Part shown: in pieces, positions 33,789 through 44,507 of the stretch | Layout of the letters: each line of letters opens with the position of its first letter | Numbering within the stretch: the first letter of the stretch is position 1 | NCBI GenBank assembly: GCA_000827265.1 | Contig: KN834773.1 | Span: 355,716-419,715, forward strand | Direction of reading: 5' to 3' | Length of the DNA stretch: 64,000 bases | Source: Collybiopsis luxurians FD-317 M1 | Taxonomy: Eukaryota > Basidiomycota > Agaricomycetes > Agaricales > Omphalotaceae | Translations under genes and position numbers: made by a program | The notes under the pieces: model-generated | The model's database searches: none | What the model was told of the DNA's origin: nothing | Seen by the model: only the letters and a program-made list of their open reading frames with translations

Positions 33789-34404
33789 GTTCCAGAAGAT
33801 TCGAGGGTACGGACAGGATGCAAACAATAGAATTAAAAACGAGGTTAGATCCTCGTTGTTGGTGCTCTTGAGATAGTCGAGGATAGGAAGAGGAACTGGT
33901 TTCCATCATTGCCGGGAGCAGGTATATACAGTGAAATTTCAGGAATACAGCCTACCTTGATGGACCTATCTACATCATGGATACTCCAGTCTTGGCGCTG
34001 GAAGGACAGTGCCCTCTTCGAGACTAGGCATTGAAACTTTGGTACTCACACAGCCGCGGGTTCAGCAATGGCAAAATCAACGTTGGAGCGAGTACAGATC
34101 AAACAGATACCTGTGCCCTTGATTTACATCCATATGCGCGATTAGCCCGATGGCGGTGCGATGAAAATGATGTCAAGTATTCAAGCTTTAAGTACTTCCT
34201 CGATGCTTCCCATCGAGGTTGGACGTTTGTTAAGCGTAAAGTAGCGTTTCTCCGTACAAACAGCTTTGATATTTCCTTATTCAATTGTTTCCTCTTTTCT
34301 TTTACTTCGGCTCACGTTTCCACCCTACATAGAAACTATACAGTAGCAGTGATATCCTGCAACCACCATGTCCGGCTCCCTCAGTTGATCTCCCACCAAC
34401 GAGC
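33789..34404. other. Intergenic; no gene seen
   Basis: Promoter side of the type I membrane protein gene, then unannotated sequence up to the inverted-repeat element. Only short frames without motifs. Confidence 0.5.
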
Positions 34405-34830
34405 CCCTGCGACAGATATTGTGCACAATTTGACTGGTGCTACCAAATGAATGTTTGTGCACAATCCTTTGGTCGCACCAGTCGAGACAACCCTAAAATA
34501 GATAAGATCAGATGTAACTACCCTAAACCCTAACCTAACCCTAAACCCTAACCTTTCGCGCTTCGCGCGAGCACCCTGCGGGTGCGCCTAACCCCTACCC
34601 CAGCGCGCCTTCGGCGCGAGCCTAACCCCTAACCCTAACCATCTAACCACCTAACCACCTACCTGACCCCCGATAGAGCCATTTGTTGGCAATGTCGCAG
34701 ACAGTTCCCACATGTTAGGGAACTGCCTGCAACATCGCTTGATCTTAGGGTGGTCACCGGTAGTTACCAAAGGATTGTTCACAATTGTTTGTTTGGTAGC
34801 ACCAAAGATTGTGAACAATAGCTGTGGCAT
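34405..34830. mobile_element. MITE-like inverted-repeat element enclosing telomere-like repeats
   Basis: The outer arms, about 34405-34490 and 34750-34830, are inverted copies. Both read, going inward, GCSACAGMTATTGTKCACAAT, then TGGTGCTACCAAA, then TGTGCACAATCCTTTGGT or TGTGAACAATCCTTTGGT, and each runs into CCCTAA. The interior is not coding but holds degenerate CCCTAA/CTAACC repeats with GC hairpins. A third copy of the arm sequence lies at 61638-61705. No target duplication was found by eye. Confidence 0.65.
34519..34660 (+). repeat. Interstitial telomere-like CCCTAA tract with three GC hairpins
   Basis: CCCTAA, CCCTAAA and CTAACC units alternate with three perfect short-loop hairpins: 34557-34569 (CGCGC/GCGCG, loop TTC), 34571-34585 (GCACCC/GGGTGC, loop TGC) and 34604-34618 (CGCGCC/GGCGCG, loop TTC). 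The TTAGGG-type repeat is the usual fungal telomere sequence, but the units here are irregular. Confidence 0.8.
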
Positions 34831-36581
34831 TGGGTGCACCAACTGAGGTGGGCTGTATATTTAGTATATCTTTCTCCACATCATTACTTACACAAAATAC
34901 ATAGTTGTTGATTACTTGACAACATTGATGCGCTATACTCAGCTGGAAGACATGTCTCTGCTGGTGTTGTTCATTCAGTGAGGTTATTTAGCACCGGCTC
35001 TGAATTCTCATTGCCTTCCATCTAGGTTTATTACGGATTGGGATACAATGTAAGTGGTAGTATTTCCACGGCTTAGCTGAAGGCTCTCTGGCTCAATTGA
35101 AATTAAGGCTCGGCACCAGTCCCAGGTCAACCTGGAGTGGCACATTGGTGGCACAGGTACCTGTATCTCGAGACCTCTGACCTCTGACCCGCCCTGAACC
35201 CATGGGAAATGTGTGGCAGGTATTTTGAGACAGGTTGCAAGTACCTGTGATCATGATTTTGTGCAGGTTTACCTGTGGAAACCTGTGGCGGGTACCTGGG
35301 CAATAAATCATAATGTGATGGTTCAAATCAATGGAAGATACTTGCCATGATGTGAGTGTGTATACATCCAAAAGGTTGCTGAATAGTGAAATCTTGAATG
35401 AGATATAATCTCTGGCATTGCAGTGAAGCCTCAACTAAGATTTGGTTCTTGTTACTCAGCGTTGAAATAACCCAAAAAAAAAAATATTACTGATTTAATG
35501 TAGTTTTACATAGTTCATTGTACATAGTGATATATAGCACTCCAATATACTTTCCCGGCAGGAACTTCCTGTGTAAAATTTCACTATTTGAGCCCGCGTC
35601 AAGTAGGGCCGGCTCAGAATTAGGATGAGCCCTAGCCGGGCTTCAGCCGGCACATCACTACTACAGGCCAGGAAAATAGTGGCCTGCAGAGAGGAGCAGG
35701 GGAGGCAACAATTTTTATCACATCGATATATATAACTATATATCTAAACTCCAGATGCAAGACCTACACTGGCAATTCCCGAGGATATGATCTTCATTTC
35801 AGTTTTCCAAAAAAAATTTATAGCAATCTAGATATAACTGCGCCTAAAGTGACTCCGGACCATTTGCAGGGTGAAGGCTGTTTATTGTATAACACCTCGG
35901 GAGGTATCAAGCACATTATTATTGAGCGGAAGTTGACACAGATATTCCCGATCGGAATTCACGGGGTCATGCAAACTGCACCTGACGTTTTCCTGACGCC
36001 AAATGACGCGAGATAAATCGTGCTTGGGCTGAGCAGACGGCCGAGCGTAAATAGCTTTCGTTAAACATGCTCATTTTTCCAACCAAGCGTGAAAAAGCCA
36101 GGAAACAGATTTTCCAGAACGATTGTGTATGATTTCACATAGCCTCAGTCTACGCAACCTCGAACTAGGCTGTATACGTTATGAAACCAAGGAAGATAAC
36201 CCGAATCTAATGTCTATATGTCGGGGAGGTTAAAACAACTGAAACAATTGTATCTAGGGGAGGGATAAGTGTGTATAACTGTCGTGGATGTGTACGTATG
36301 GGTTGGGAGATGAAATCAAAGTCTATCATGTACGGTAATTATTATTAATGTTCGGTAGCATTTATAAATGACGGGAATAGAGGTGACGAAGCCGAATAAG
36401 CATCACATCAATGTAGAACATCATTCGGGAGGACGTAGTGCCCCAGGGCGTGGTCACCGCGTGCAGGAATGAAACACGCAAGCCAAGCAGTGAGTACAAA
36501 GACCTATGCGCCAGAGTCAAAAATCTTTCCACAGAAATTATTGTTGAATCCTGCCCCACCTACGATCCTCTTCTACAAAGA
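34831..36581. other. Intergenic repeats; no gene seen
   Basis: 35090-35310 is rich in ACCTG/CAGGT words (CAGGTACCTG, CCTGTGG) and resembles 300-415. 35580-35690 has GCCGGC-type inverted motifs. From about 36050 to 36455 the sequence matches 47850-48215, the left part of the duplicated block. Confidence 0.5.
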
Positions 36582-36826
36582 TTCAGCTCGGGGAACGGCA
36601 GATACAGAAGGGGCTGCTCTCTTCAAGTCTAGAAAAGCACATTCAAATTAATAGGTCAATGGGGACACTATAAATGCGTAGCTTGCTTACTAGTAGTAGG
36701 TGTACGACGGGTGGGAGGAAGCGGTGGAAGGCCCGCGGCCAAACGTTTGGCGTTGGTATTGGGCGAAGGTGAAGCCGATACCGCAGCAGTCGCGAAGACG
36801 ATAGCAAAGATGAAAGCAAACTTCAT
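36582..36826 (-). CDS. Small secreted protein with GLPPLPPTRR motif
   Basis: Two exons, 36826-36691 and 36637-36582, joined over a 53-nt intron (GTAAGC donor, TTTTCTAG acceptor), encode about 63 residues. The N terminus MKFAFIFAIVFATAAVSAS is a signal peptide. The mature part starts PSPNTNAKRLAAGLPPLPP, then TRRTPTTNLKRAAPS, and ends RAESL. The Asn-x-Lys/Glu-Arg-x-Ala-x-GLPPLPPTRR core is shared by short secreted proteins of many Agaricomycetes; it contains dibasic sites that could be processed (for example KR and RR). Role unknown. The start is the ATG beginning the signal peptide; an upstream extension in the same frame has no ATG that improves it. It is absent from duplicate copy 2. Confidence 0.65.
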
Positions 36827-38128
36827 TTTCGAGCACTGGCGACAAAAGCAAGAATGAGCCGAGCTAAAATGGGATACTTCAACGAGCGAGGGAGGGCTAA
36901 AAACCGAAGAGAAGAGGAAAAACCAGATAACGCGTTTCCTTATAAAGAGGTCGCAAAAATTGACATCGAATATGATCGAAACGGGATCAAACGCGTGGGC
37001 CGGAGATTTTGCAATGAGAAACTTTATCAAGCTTTTCGCATAAATAAGATAACCGAAATTTCGGTCCACCCCGAGGGAAATGAAGTTTCTGTCTTACTCG
37101 TTATGATTGGATAGTGTTTGGGCCGTAAAGAGAAAGACTGAAAATTTATCGGAGAATATTCCAGTCGTAGAATGAACAAATGAACGACGGTCGTTGGCCC
37201 CCTCCGACCCAGCGGCCAGGCTGGTCAGGAACGAGTGTGATGCAGTTGAAAAAAAATCTAGGTCAAACTCTGCGACATCCGCTGAAGCGCCCAAGCTTGG
37301 CGGCATTCGGGCCATCGTTTTTTTTGAATGCCCGTCAATTTCATTTCGGCCTCTCGCAACTCAATGTTCTGTGAGCTTTACTTTTACTTTTCCTGCTCTT
37401 GTCCCACTCTACTGGGTATAGCTCCAACGTTTGTTGTGCATCTGATTCCGCAAAGGCAACGCAGCGACGAAACAGCGTATCAAAAGAAGAATGGATAAGA
37501 AGACCGTGAGTGATCGTGTCAAAGGTGGCGGGAAGACAGAATACTTCCATCTGCACTCTTCCCACGCGATAAGAGTAGGGAGGGTCTTGCTTCCTCGTTC
37601 ATACTTTTTTTTTTTTCTTTTTTCACAGAACGGGTTTTTCGCGTGAGCCTTTTTTTTTCTTTCATTGTGTCCGTCTTTCAAAAACCACCTGCCCGCTGGT
37701 TAGATACAGGTGTCAGAATATGCTCGCTCAACGGGTTTATCAATCGAACAACTTTATTCGTTGTACTTCGCTTGCGGTCTTGAACCGACGCGCTTAGAGG
37801 TAGTTCGCCGGTTCCGTTCTGCTCTGTCCTGCAGGTTCGAGACGCGAAAGCCGCGTTGCGGCATCCTTGCGCAATCAGTCGTATCAAAACTACACCGTTA
37901 CACGCGGAAAAAAAAGAAGAAACGTGCATGTGTGAAGAAAATCCACACCACAACCATGCTCCCAGAAATGTGCAACGCTTGCGTCTTCTGTTCCAAGAAC
38001 GACAGAATACCTTCATTTCGCTCAGATCTTCCACGTAACCTAGAGGGTATCAGCCATCATCTCCTGTCCCCATATGAAATAAGTTACAATTTACGCTCGA
38101 AAACGGCGGACTCTACTCAAGTAGAAAA
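36827..38128. other. Intergenic; conserved stretch shared with 48220-48785
   Basis: 36.85-37.55 holds only short frames. 37570-38128 matches 48220-48785 closely. In both copies a plus frame starting MSEYARST (37722 and 48363) is partly conserved (YFACGLEPTRLEVV), but frames differ afterwards and no family is recognised. It may be the 3' region of EMC1 or a non-coding RNA. Confidence 0.45.
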
Positions 38129-39894
38129 TTAATTGTACCACTTTTCCCTCAACTTCTTCCTCTTCACCATCGGCCTAGTAACGAAAATTGCCGCAGCCAA
38201 ACCCGTCACCGTCAGCACCAGCTGAACCTTGTTAAAGTTCTCACTCAATACATCAAATGTATTTGACGGAGCAACCCTCGTGAGGAAGAGATCCAGCCCA
38301 TACGCGAACACAAGCGACGTCGATTCCAACAACGCTGGAGAGGTGATTATCGAGCGCGTATTTGACACCTAGGAGGGGATGAAGGGAAGGAGCGATTTGA
38401 GCGAGCCGAATAAAAAAGGGTAAGTAAGGCGGGCGAGGGAAGAAACGGCTACGAGAACGTACATCGTAATCGTGCGATAGCACTCTTCGAGGGTCATCTA
38501 GTAGTACCGGGTCATATTGAACAAGGAACTCTTCTTGCTCTTCCGACGAAGGTTTTCTCCCAACCGGACGGCGTGGGTTAAGTAATCGTCTCGAGAATAA
38601 CTGAATCTTGCCGTTAACATTAGCAACTTCAAAAGGGAAAAGAAAGGGCCGTGTCAGTGCTACGTTTGAAAGATGACAGCAAGGATTATTAAACCTACCT
38701 ATAACATCCTTGCTTGTAATTCCAAACTTGGTAGATGTGTGAGCGATAGCCAGAGATAGCGTGCGGGTAGACGAAAGATTGCTCGTAGGCCGTAATATCC
38801 ATCATCTTGTCCGAGAACGAGCTCAACTCTGAGCTAAAAACACGAGCAGTATCATCAGCCCAGGCTCCCCGCCAACGACAAACGAACAGAAACAGAGACA
38901 CATTACCTCTTCGTCTTCTCATCAACCTGCTTCCCCTCATGCAATTCCATCGTCACCATCCTATACCCCTTCGTCTGGTCAGGCCCTTGAGACTCGCCAT
39001 CATAATAATGATACACAAGCCAATTCTCGACAAAACTAGCTTTAACATTACAACTTCCCCCTCTTTCCGTAGGCAAAATCGTTTGATAAACCACACTGCC
39101 TTTCACGTTATCGACCAGATACAACCCACAGTGAGCGGGCACATGGTCGTTCGCATGTAGAGCGGAAGATGAAGACGAATGCGGGGCAGTGAGAACCAGG
39201 ACGATATGGGGTTCAGATACTTGTATAAGGTTGTCCGATTACCTAGAACTTTCCCTATCGACGCAACTGGGTCACGGAAGGCCGTTATGATGGACTGTAT
39301 ATCTTGTCCTTCCGGCAACGAGAGAGTCCAGGTAGGGTACGCGTCGTACGGAGTTTCCCTGGCACCTTGGTTGATTGGGGTTTTGAGCTGAATTGGTGTC
39401 CAACCAGTCGTCGACTTGAACGCGCTATTTTCCAGCCAGATAATGGAATCCGATAATAGGATGAAATCATCCAAACCACTAGAGATACACGACGGAATAG
39501 AAGTCGAAGCAAGAACCTGGCCAGTCGTGGCTGAGAGCGAGATGACATGTAGCGTGTAGGTGGCAAAAGAAGATGCGAGACCAACAACGTAGACAACTTC
39601 TCCGGTCGCATAAACTGTCGAGTACAGAATCTGAGAGCTGGAAGAATAAATGAGAACAGATTTACACTCGAATTCCAAAACCTAAAACTTACCTGTGATC
39701 TTCTGAAGTCCATGTCCATACGATGTCTCCACCATTCAAGTAATTCACATCACTGCTGATGTAGGTTACCGTTCGTCCATTCGTCAATGTGTAAAGGTCG
39801 CGTGTGGTATTTCCAAAGGCGATAAAAGTTCCCAGAGAGCTAGTGAGCAGGATGTGAAAACGATAGATGGAGAAAAAAATGCATGCAAGCGCAT
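38129..39894 (-). pseudogene. EMC1 pseudogene (duplicate with two internal deletions)
   Basis: It retains the start (MRLHAF at 39894) but joins within the signal peptide region straight to LGTFIAFGNTTRDLYTL, losing the part equal to about 52016-52451 of the intact gene. It then keeps TYISSDVNYLNGGDIVWTW and the following exon up to DSIIWLENSAF. There it fuses near 39410 to TGWTPIQLKTPINQG, losing the part equal to about 50077-51600. The 3' exons, including SNTRSIITSPALLESTSLVF and PMVKRKKLREKWYN, are almost identical to the intact copy. Frames are largely open after the deletions, so a shortened product is conceivable, but the luminal propeller would be destroyed. Confidence 0.85.
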
Positions 39895-40084
39895 GGCTAA
39901 CAGGGAAACACCCCAACGTAAAGGGAAAGTAGGAAACCCCACCGCGTGTCAGCGTGGAAGCACGTGACATTAATTGCTCACATTCAGAACGCGAACGCGT
40001 CCCTAGGTTCTCAAGATCTCACCAGTGACTCTTCTCAGGTAACGGATTAAGCGCACATCTGTATACGACGGATATTCATGGTCA

Positions 40085-40365
40085 GATTCGGATAAGTAAG
40101 GTGCTAATCTCCACTCGATCTTCCTGCTGGATATGAGACTGCAAAGTCTTCCAGCTGAGGGTTTTGAAGGTGTATATCGATAAAACGAGGAAGGAAATCA
40201 AACGTCGAAGAGACTCGTGGAAATGGGTAAATTGCTTCTAGGGAAGTGTGATTGGATGTAAAGCTATAATTTCGCGCTGGACATAACGAAGCTTCGGAGC
40301 GACGACATAAAAGATGTCAGGTTGACTGTCGACGGCTTCGGAGAATACAAGTTTTTCCAGAGAAC
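40085..40365 (-). pseudogene. Fragment of an F-box protein gene
   Basis: It matches 54298-54565 within the intact F-box gene (shared blocks GCAAAGTCTTCCAGCTGAGG-like, GAATACAAGTTTTTC, GAGACTCGTGGAA). Frames are broken. It marks the F-box end of duplicate copy 1. Confidence 0.75.
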
Positions 40366-40943
40366 TAAGACAGCCCTTTTGAATCTTTGCTACTGTCATG
40401 TTTCGCGTTTCTGTTCATTTCTTTGCTCGCCGTGAACTGACATGCCCAAGGACAGGTCCATCACAAGTGTACCTGGCCTGCGAATGATGACGTATAATAC
40501 GAAACAGAGAACGTGACGCGATCTTCATGTAAGCAAAAGTCAGATACCACCCGGAAGAAACAAAACCGAACGGTTTGTGAATGATCGAGGCGTCGGCTAA
40601 CCGCGATTTTTCTGTTACAGCAAAAGGCATGTGCGACGCGTTCAACTTCTGCAGAAGCCCGTTCACCTTCGACTAAACCGGCACGCAATGCAAAGACACC
40701 TTTATCAAGATACTTTTCTGTGCGACGCTGAAAATATAAAGCCTTGTGCCTGCCTCAACACTGAATGCTCCAACTCAACACACATTCACGATCGTCAATC
40801 TGTTTGAAGTACGTTTGGATAACCGCACCGGGCTAAGATATGAATCATAAATACTAGAATATTTCCTTGTTGACTCCGTCCCCGAATTCATTACCTTTTT
40901 CAATGATTCGCCGTGCTCCGGTTTTCCGTTGGCTACTCATACT
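40366..40943. other. Intergenic; no gene seen
   Basis: Short frames only. This is the 3' side of the seven-helix protein gene on the minus strand. Confidence 0.4.
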
Positions 40944-42693
40944 TCAATGTGTAAGGCCGAGCCTCTCCACCACCCCACCGCTCTGAACTTCGATGTCTCC
41001 CTCCCCATCTAATTCCGAGTCACGGTTCCCTCCATTAGGCAGGTTATATTTCAGGTTGTAAGGTCGAACTGTTCCGCTACCCGTGCTAAAGCTCTGCAAT
41101 ACATGGTCCTCATCAGAAGCAGCCGCTGTGACAGTCCCCTCGCGCCGATCAAACTTCAGCGAGTACGGTTGAACTAATCCATTTGAGTTCACGCCACTTG
41201 GTATTGGCCTGGACGATTGGGATGAATCAGGGCCCGGGATGAGGGATAGTACAGACGAGCAAGTCCTCTCGCTGCTTATTTCCCCAGAATTCTGTGCGCT
41301 AGTTGTGGACGAGTGGTTTTCTGGATCTTTTGTAATCACAGCAACCGAGCCCACTACGCTATCCGTACTGAGCCCAAGAAAAACAATGGTCAGAGTGGAC
41401 GATATACCCTAAGTATTGAGTACATTGAATGTTATGATGTGAAATTCAAGGACAGAGAAGCGAGAACCTACCACGATTTGGGTCAGGAGGCAAGGAGATA
41501 TCAGAAAATCGCTATAAAAATAAACACTGTAAGGAAGTGCAGCATCGTTTATTACGGTTGCTAAAAGGACTAGTGGGAAGACGACTCCAGATATCAAACT
41601 GCAACACAGTCAAAAATACGAAAGCAAAATTAGAAGCAATCACTTACACTGGCCAAAGAAGATTCAAAGGGGCTCTTTGGGCTCGTTCAATGAGCATGCG
41701 GTTGATCTGGCGATTTAACCACCATACTCTTCCGACTGAAAATAGAATTCAGGTTAGCAAATGTCCATTACTTAAAATGGCAGCTTATCACCTATCAGCC
41801 CAGTTAACAGAGTGTTCTGAAACGCAGTTGCGATGATAAACAGCTGATAACTGGGGTTTACGCCCGCGCCATTTGTCGCCATACAAGCTATGAAGGTCAC
41901 TATGCCACCTGGCGAGGAATCAGAAAGTTTCGGACATTGGATCCTGGAGCGGGAATGTGTACCAAAGCTTCCGACTGCGAATAGAATGGGGACAAAAACA
42001 ATTCGTTTTTTTGAGTTCCATAAATGATAGCAGCGATGTATCTAGCACGAGAGGTCCAATCTTCAATCTGCCCTTATTTTCAAGAACATACCAGTACAAC
42101 ATCTGACAGCAATCTTTAAAATTATTACATCAGAATCCATAATATTGAGAAGATGATCCAAGACGATTAGTGTAGTTTTCACTACTTACCCGGACGTCAT
42201 AAATAACAATCGTAGTATGTATTCCAGCTTGAATGATCCCAATCCCGGCTCGTCGGGGCCAAAAAAGGCAATTTTAAGCGGATCAAGGGGTAACAGGAAT
42301 GTGAGCGCAAGATTGAGTGCAACGGAGGCTGTGGCCAGAGCAAAGAAGAGAACTGTCGCGATGACATAGATCTTTCCGGGCAAAAATTTCCGTCGAAAGA
42401 CGTGCATACTAAGGCCAAAGAGAACGACGAAGATACGTAACGCACATTAGTAAAGTACCAGATTAAAAAAGGCTAGGATATTTATGCTGGTATCACTATC
42501 AAGCTCACCGTATGAGAATAGCCCCAGCTGAGAGAATACGTAAACAATAATGCCGCGATGGAAAACCTCTACTCACAGCGACTGGTATAATGAAATCAGA
42601 GTTCAAGACTCGTCGAAAGGCAGAGCGATCAGAAATGCACAGAAAACTTGGCGGGCAGAGGGTCGATTCAACCTGGACGGACGAGGACTCCAT
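40944..42693 (-). CDS. Seven-helix integral membrane protein of a basidiomycete-expanded family
   Basis: The minus strand encodes at least eight exons. The start ATG at 42693 gives MESSSVQVESTLCPPSF and FIIPVA. Later exons give LGLFSYG, HVFRRKFLPGKIYVIATVLF, FALATASVALNLALTFLL, SDVVLV, RCYHLWNSKKRIVFVPILFA, GGIVTFIACMATNGAG, YQLFIIATAFQNTLLTGLIG, RVWWLNRQINRMLIERAQR, SGVVFPLVLLATVI and GISSTLTIVFLGLS. The helices are spaced as in the large family of fungal seven-helix proteins with an RCYxxW segment after helix 3 and a long Ser-rich cytoplasmic tail (here about 130 residues, 40944-41330). Ligand and coupling are unknown. The gene lies between the two copies of the EMC1/F-box block. Several exon borders are approximate. 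Confidence 0.7.
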
Positions 42694-42801
42694 GATAGTA
42701 CTGAACACGAAAGTTATGGCAGTGTGTTCGCAGTCTTTAATGGCAGTACATTTGACAGTAGAACTATTTAATTATTTCTAGCATTCGAAAAACACCCCTT
42801 A

Positions 42802-43478
42802 CTATGGTTGTTAGGGATCTTGCGGCAACAGGGAACTTGTGATTTTTAAAAAATGCTCGATTCTGAGAGTTTGAGACACTCTCTGCCTTTAATACTTTAT
42901 GAACATATTGTTTCAGTAATAATCTACCTTATCATTGACTTGAAGCAAGATTTTCCTGCGGGACGAGCAAATGCAAGATGAAAACTCATTAAAAATGATG
43001 CGTGATTCTACATAAATCGTCAGGAACAGCAAAATGGTATCTACTAATGCCCCGAAAAAGGGCACACACAAATGAAGAAGATCTTTAGAGTCCTCTTGTG
43101 AATTTTAGTAATGATCTGGCTCGATTTGAGCCATAGACGGACAAGAAAATATGAGAAGGTGCTCCAGCGTGACACAGGGACCAAGCCGTAGCTCGGCAGA
43201 GCTAGAACAACTTGTATTCTTCCCTGAGTTGCCAAGCCACCAGAATGGCCGACTAGCGGCTTCACAGTGACATCTGTGTGACAAGGGTCTGAAAGATCCC
43301 TGTTTTTGCTCGGTCATTGACCGACGCTTGCAGAGCTCCCTGTAATCCCTCAAAACTTTGGGAATAAGGGCACTAAAGTGTTACGAATTCAGCTGTGTAC
43401 TCAGATTTTGGATCCGGTCAGTACTTAAAGCAGAAATTTGCGATATGTAAAAGTTTACAAGATCCCTAACAACCATAG
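42802..43478. mobile_element. 677-bp non-autonomous pogo/mariner-type element (element 1)
   Basis: Perfect 21-bp terminal inverted repeats start CTATGGTTGTTAGGGATC at both ends and are flanked by TA on each side (42800-42801 and 43479-43480), the target duplication of Tc1/mariner/pogo elements. No transposase core was recognised inside. Confidence 0.85.
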
Positions 43479-43543
43479 TAGTGATGGTATTTACCTACAA
43501 ACAAAACCTCTAATTCAATGCTCCACAAGAAAGCCTCCAAATA

Positions 43544-44507
43544 CTATGGTTGTTAGGGATAGTGAAATTTTGACAAAAATGCTAATAACTTCTCAAGATG
43601 TTTGAATATTATTACTCTGAGTAGATAGGTCAATTAATAATGCTTCGACACTCTTAATTTGAATTTCTGAGATTTTTCTTGATTTTACTGACTTCGTCGG
43701 GCAAAGACCGAGGGGGGTTAGGAATAGTGCACTCATTTGTCACAGTGTTGTCACGGAGACGGCGCAAGTCGGCACTGCGGCAAAATGGCAGATTCAGGTC
43801 CGAGCGCATTCCGCAGTTCGTTACTGTGTGCCACCTTCTTTGACTCAATGCCTGTAACCTGATTTCGGAGCGTCATATATGGGATATTGTGATATTTGGC
43901 CGCAGCAGACATATTTGGAAATCTGTTGGTGCGATGGAGGTCATCCTTTGCTGCCTCCAGCCTTGCTTCGGTGGCATTGCCGATCTTGCGAGGCTCTACA
44001 GGTTTCATTTGGAGTGATTTAGGCAAGGCCATGGCGGTGGGTCGCATTGATGTTTACTGCAGTATAAACTTTGGTGGCAAGCACACTTGCCTTACATGCC
44101 GAGGCTACGGCACTCCTTTCCCGCAGGTCGCTGTCACGCTCGACTTCCCTTTTGCTTCGTTTTGCTCCTCATTCTTTCAATATTGCACATACTCTTTTGA
44201 AATTTTGGATTTAGACTATGCTAAATGTACTCTTGAGCCTCAGCTACTTTTGCGTACATATACCATTCACTGTTGTAATGTTCCTGGCAGTTTGATCAAT
44301 GTATTCAGTTGAGGACAACCATTATTTCCTCGACAATTCTGTTTTCTCTCGTAAGATACTCAATGTAAGTAGATAGAAGTATGGATTAGGACCTAAATAT
44401 GCTACAAAAAAATTATCATAGCCATCTAACAACCGGAAGGCCTCCACTTTGGCAAATCTTCGAAGATTTCACTATCCCTAACCCTTCATTTTCCCTAACA
44501 ACCATAG
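43544..44507. mobile_element. 964-bp pogo/mariner-type element with transposase N-terminal fragment (element 2)
   Basis: Ends share the CTATGGTTGTTAGGGA inverted repeat with element 1, flanked by TA (43542-43543 and 44508-44509). At the right end the repeat is split by an 18-bp insertion before it resumes as TAGGGATAGTGAAAT. It begins only 65 bp after element 1. Inside, on the minus strand, is a Psq-type helix-turn-helix fragment (43751-44047). Confidence 0.82.
43751..44047 (-). pseudogene. N-terminal Psq/CENP-B-type HTH fragment of a pogo-like transposase
   Basis: ATG at 44047 opens a 98-residue frame. ATEARLEAAKDDLHRTNRF followed by PNMSAAAKYHNIPYMTLRNQ is the classic helix-turn-helix of pogo/Fot1-like transposases, whose job is to bind the terminal repeats. 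The DDE nuclease part is missing. Position inside the TIR element supports a deletion derivative of an autonomous pogo. Confidence 0.7.

Larger units (their letters stand above)
36050..40365. repeat. Segmental duplication, copy 1 (eroded)
   Basis: Same order as copy 2 at 47850-54600: non-coding lead (36050-36455 against 47850-48215), then the conserved stretch and EMC1 (37570-39900 against 48220-52560), then an F-box fragment (40085-40365 against 54298-54565). Copy 1 lacks about 0.43 kb and 1.52 kb inside EMC1 and most of the F-box gene. It carries about 1.1 kb (36455-37565, including a small secreted protein gene) that copy 2 lacks. Confidence 0.85.

Noticed and set aside
34519..34660. A true chromosome end
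   Set aside because: Coding genes and unique sequence lie on both sides, the units are irregular, and the tract is enclosed by inverted arms.
37678..38034. Minus-strand 118-residue Cys/Arg-rich frame as a gene
   Set aside because: The equivalent frame in the duplicate at 48406-48600 is shortened and frame-shifted, so it is not conserved as protein.
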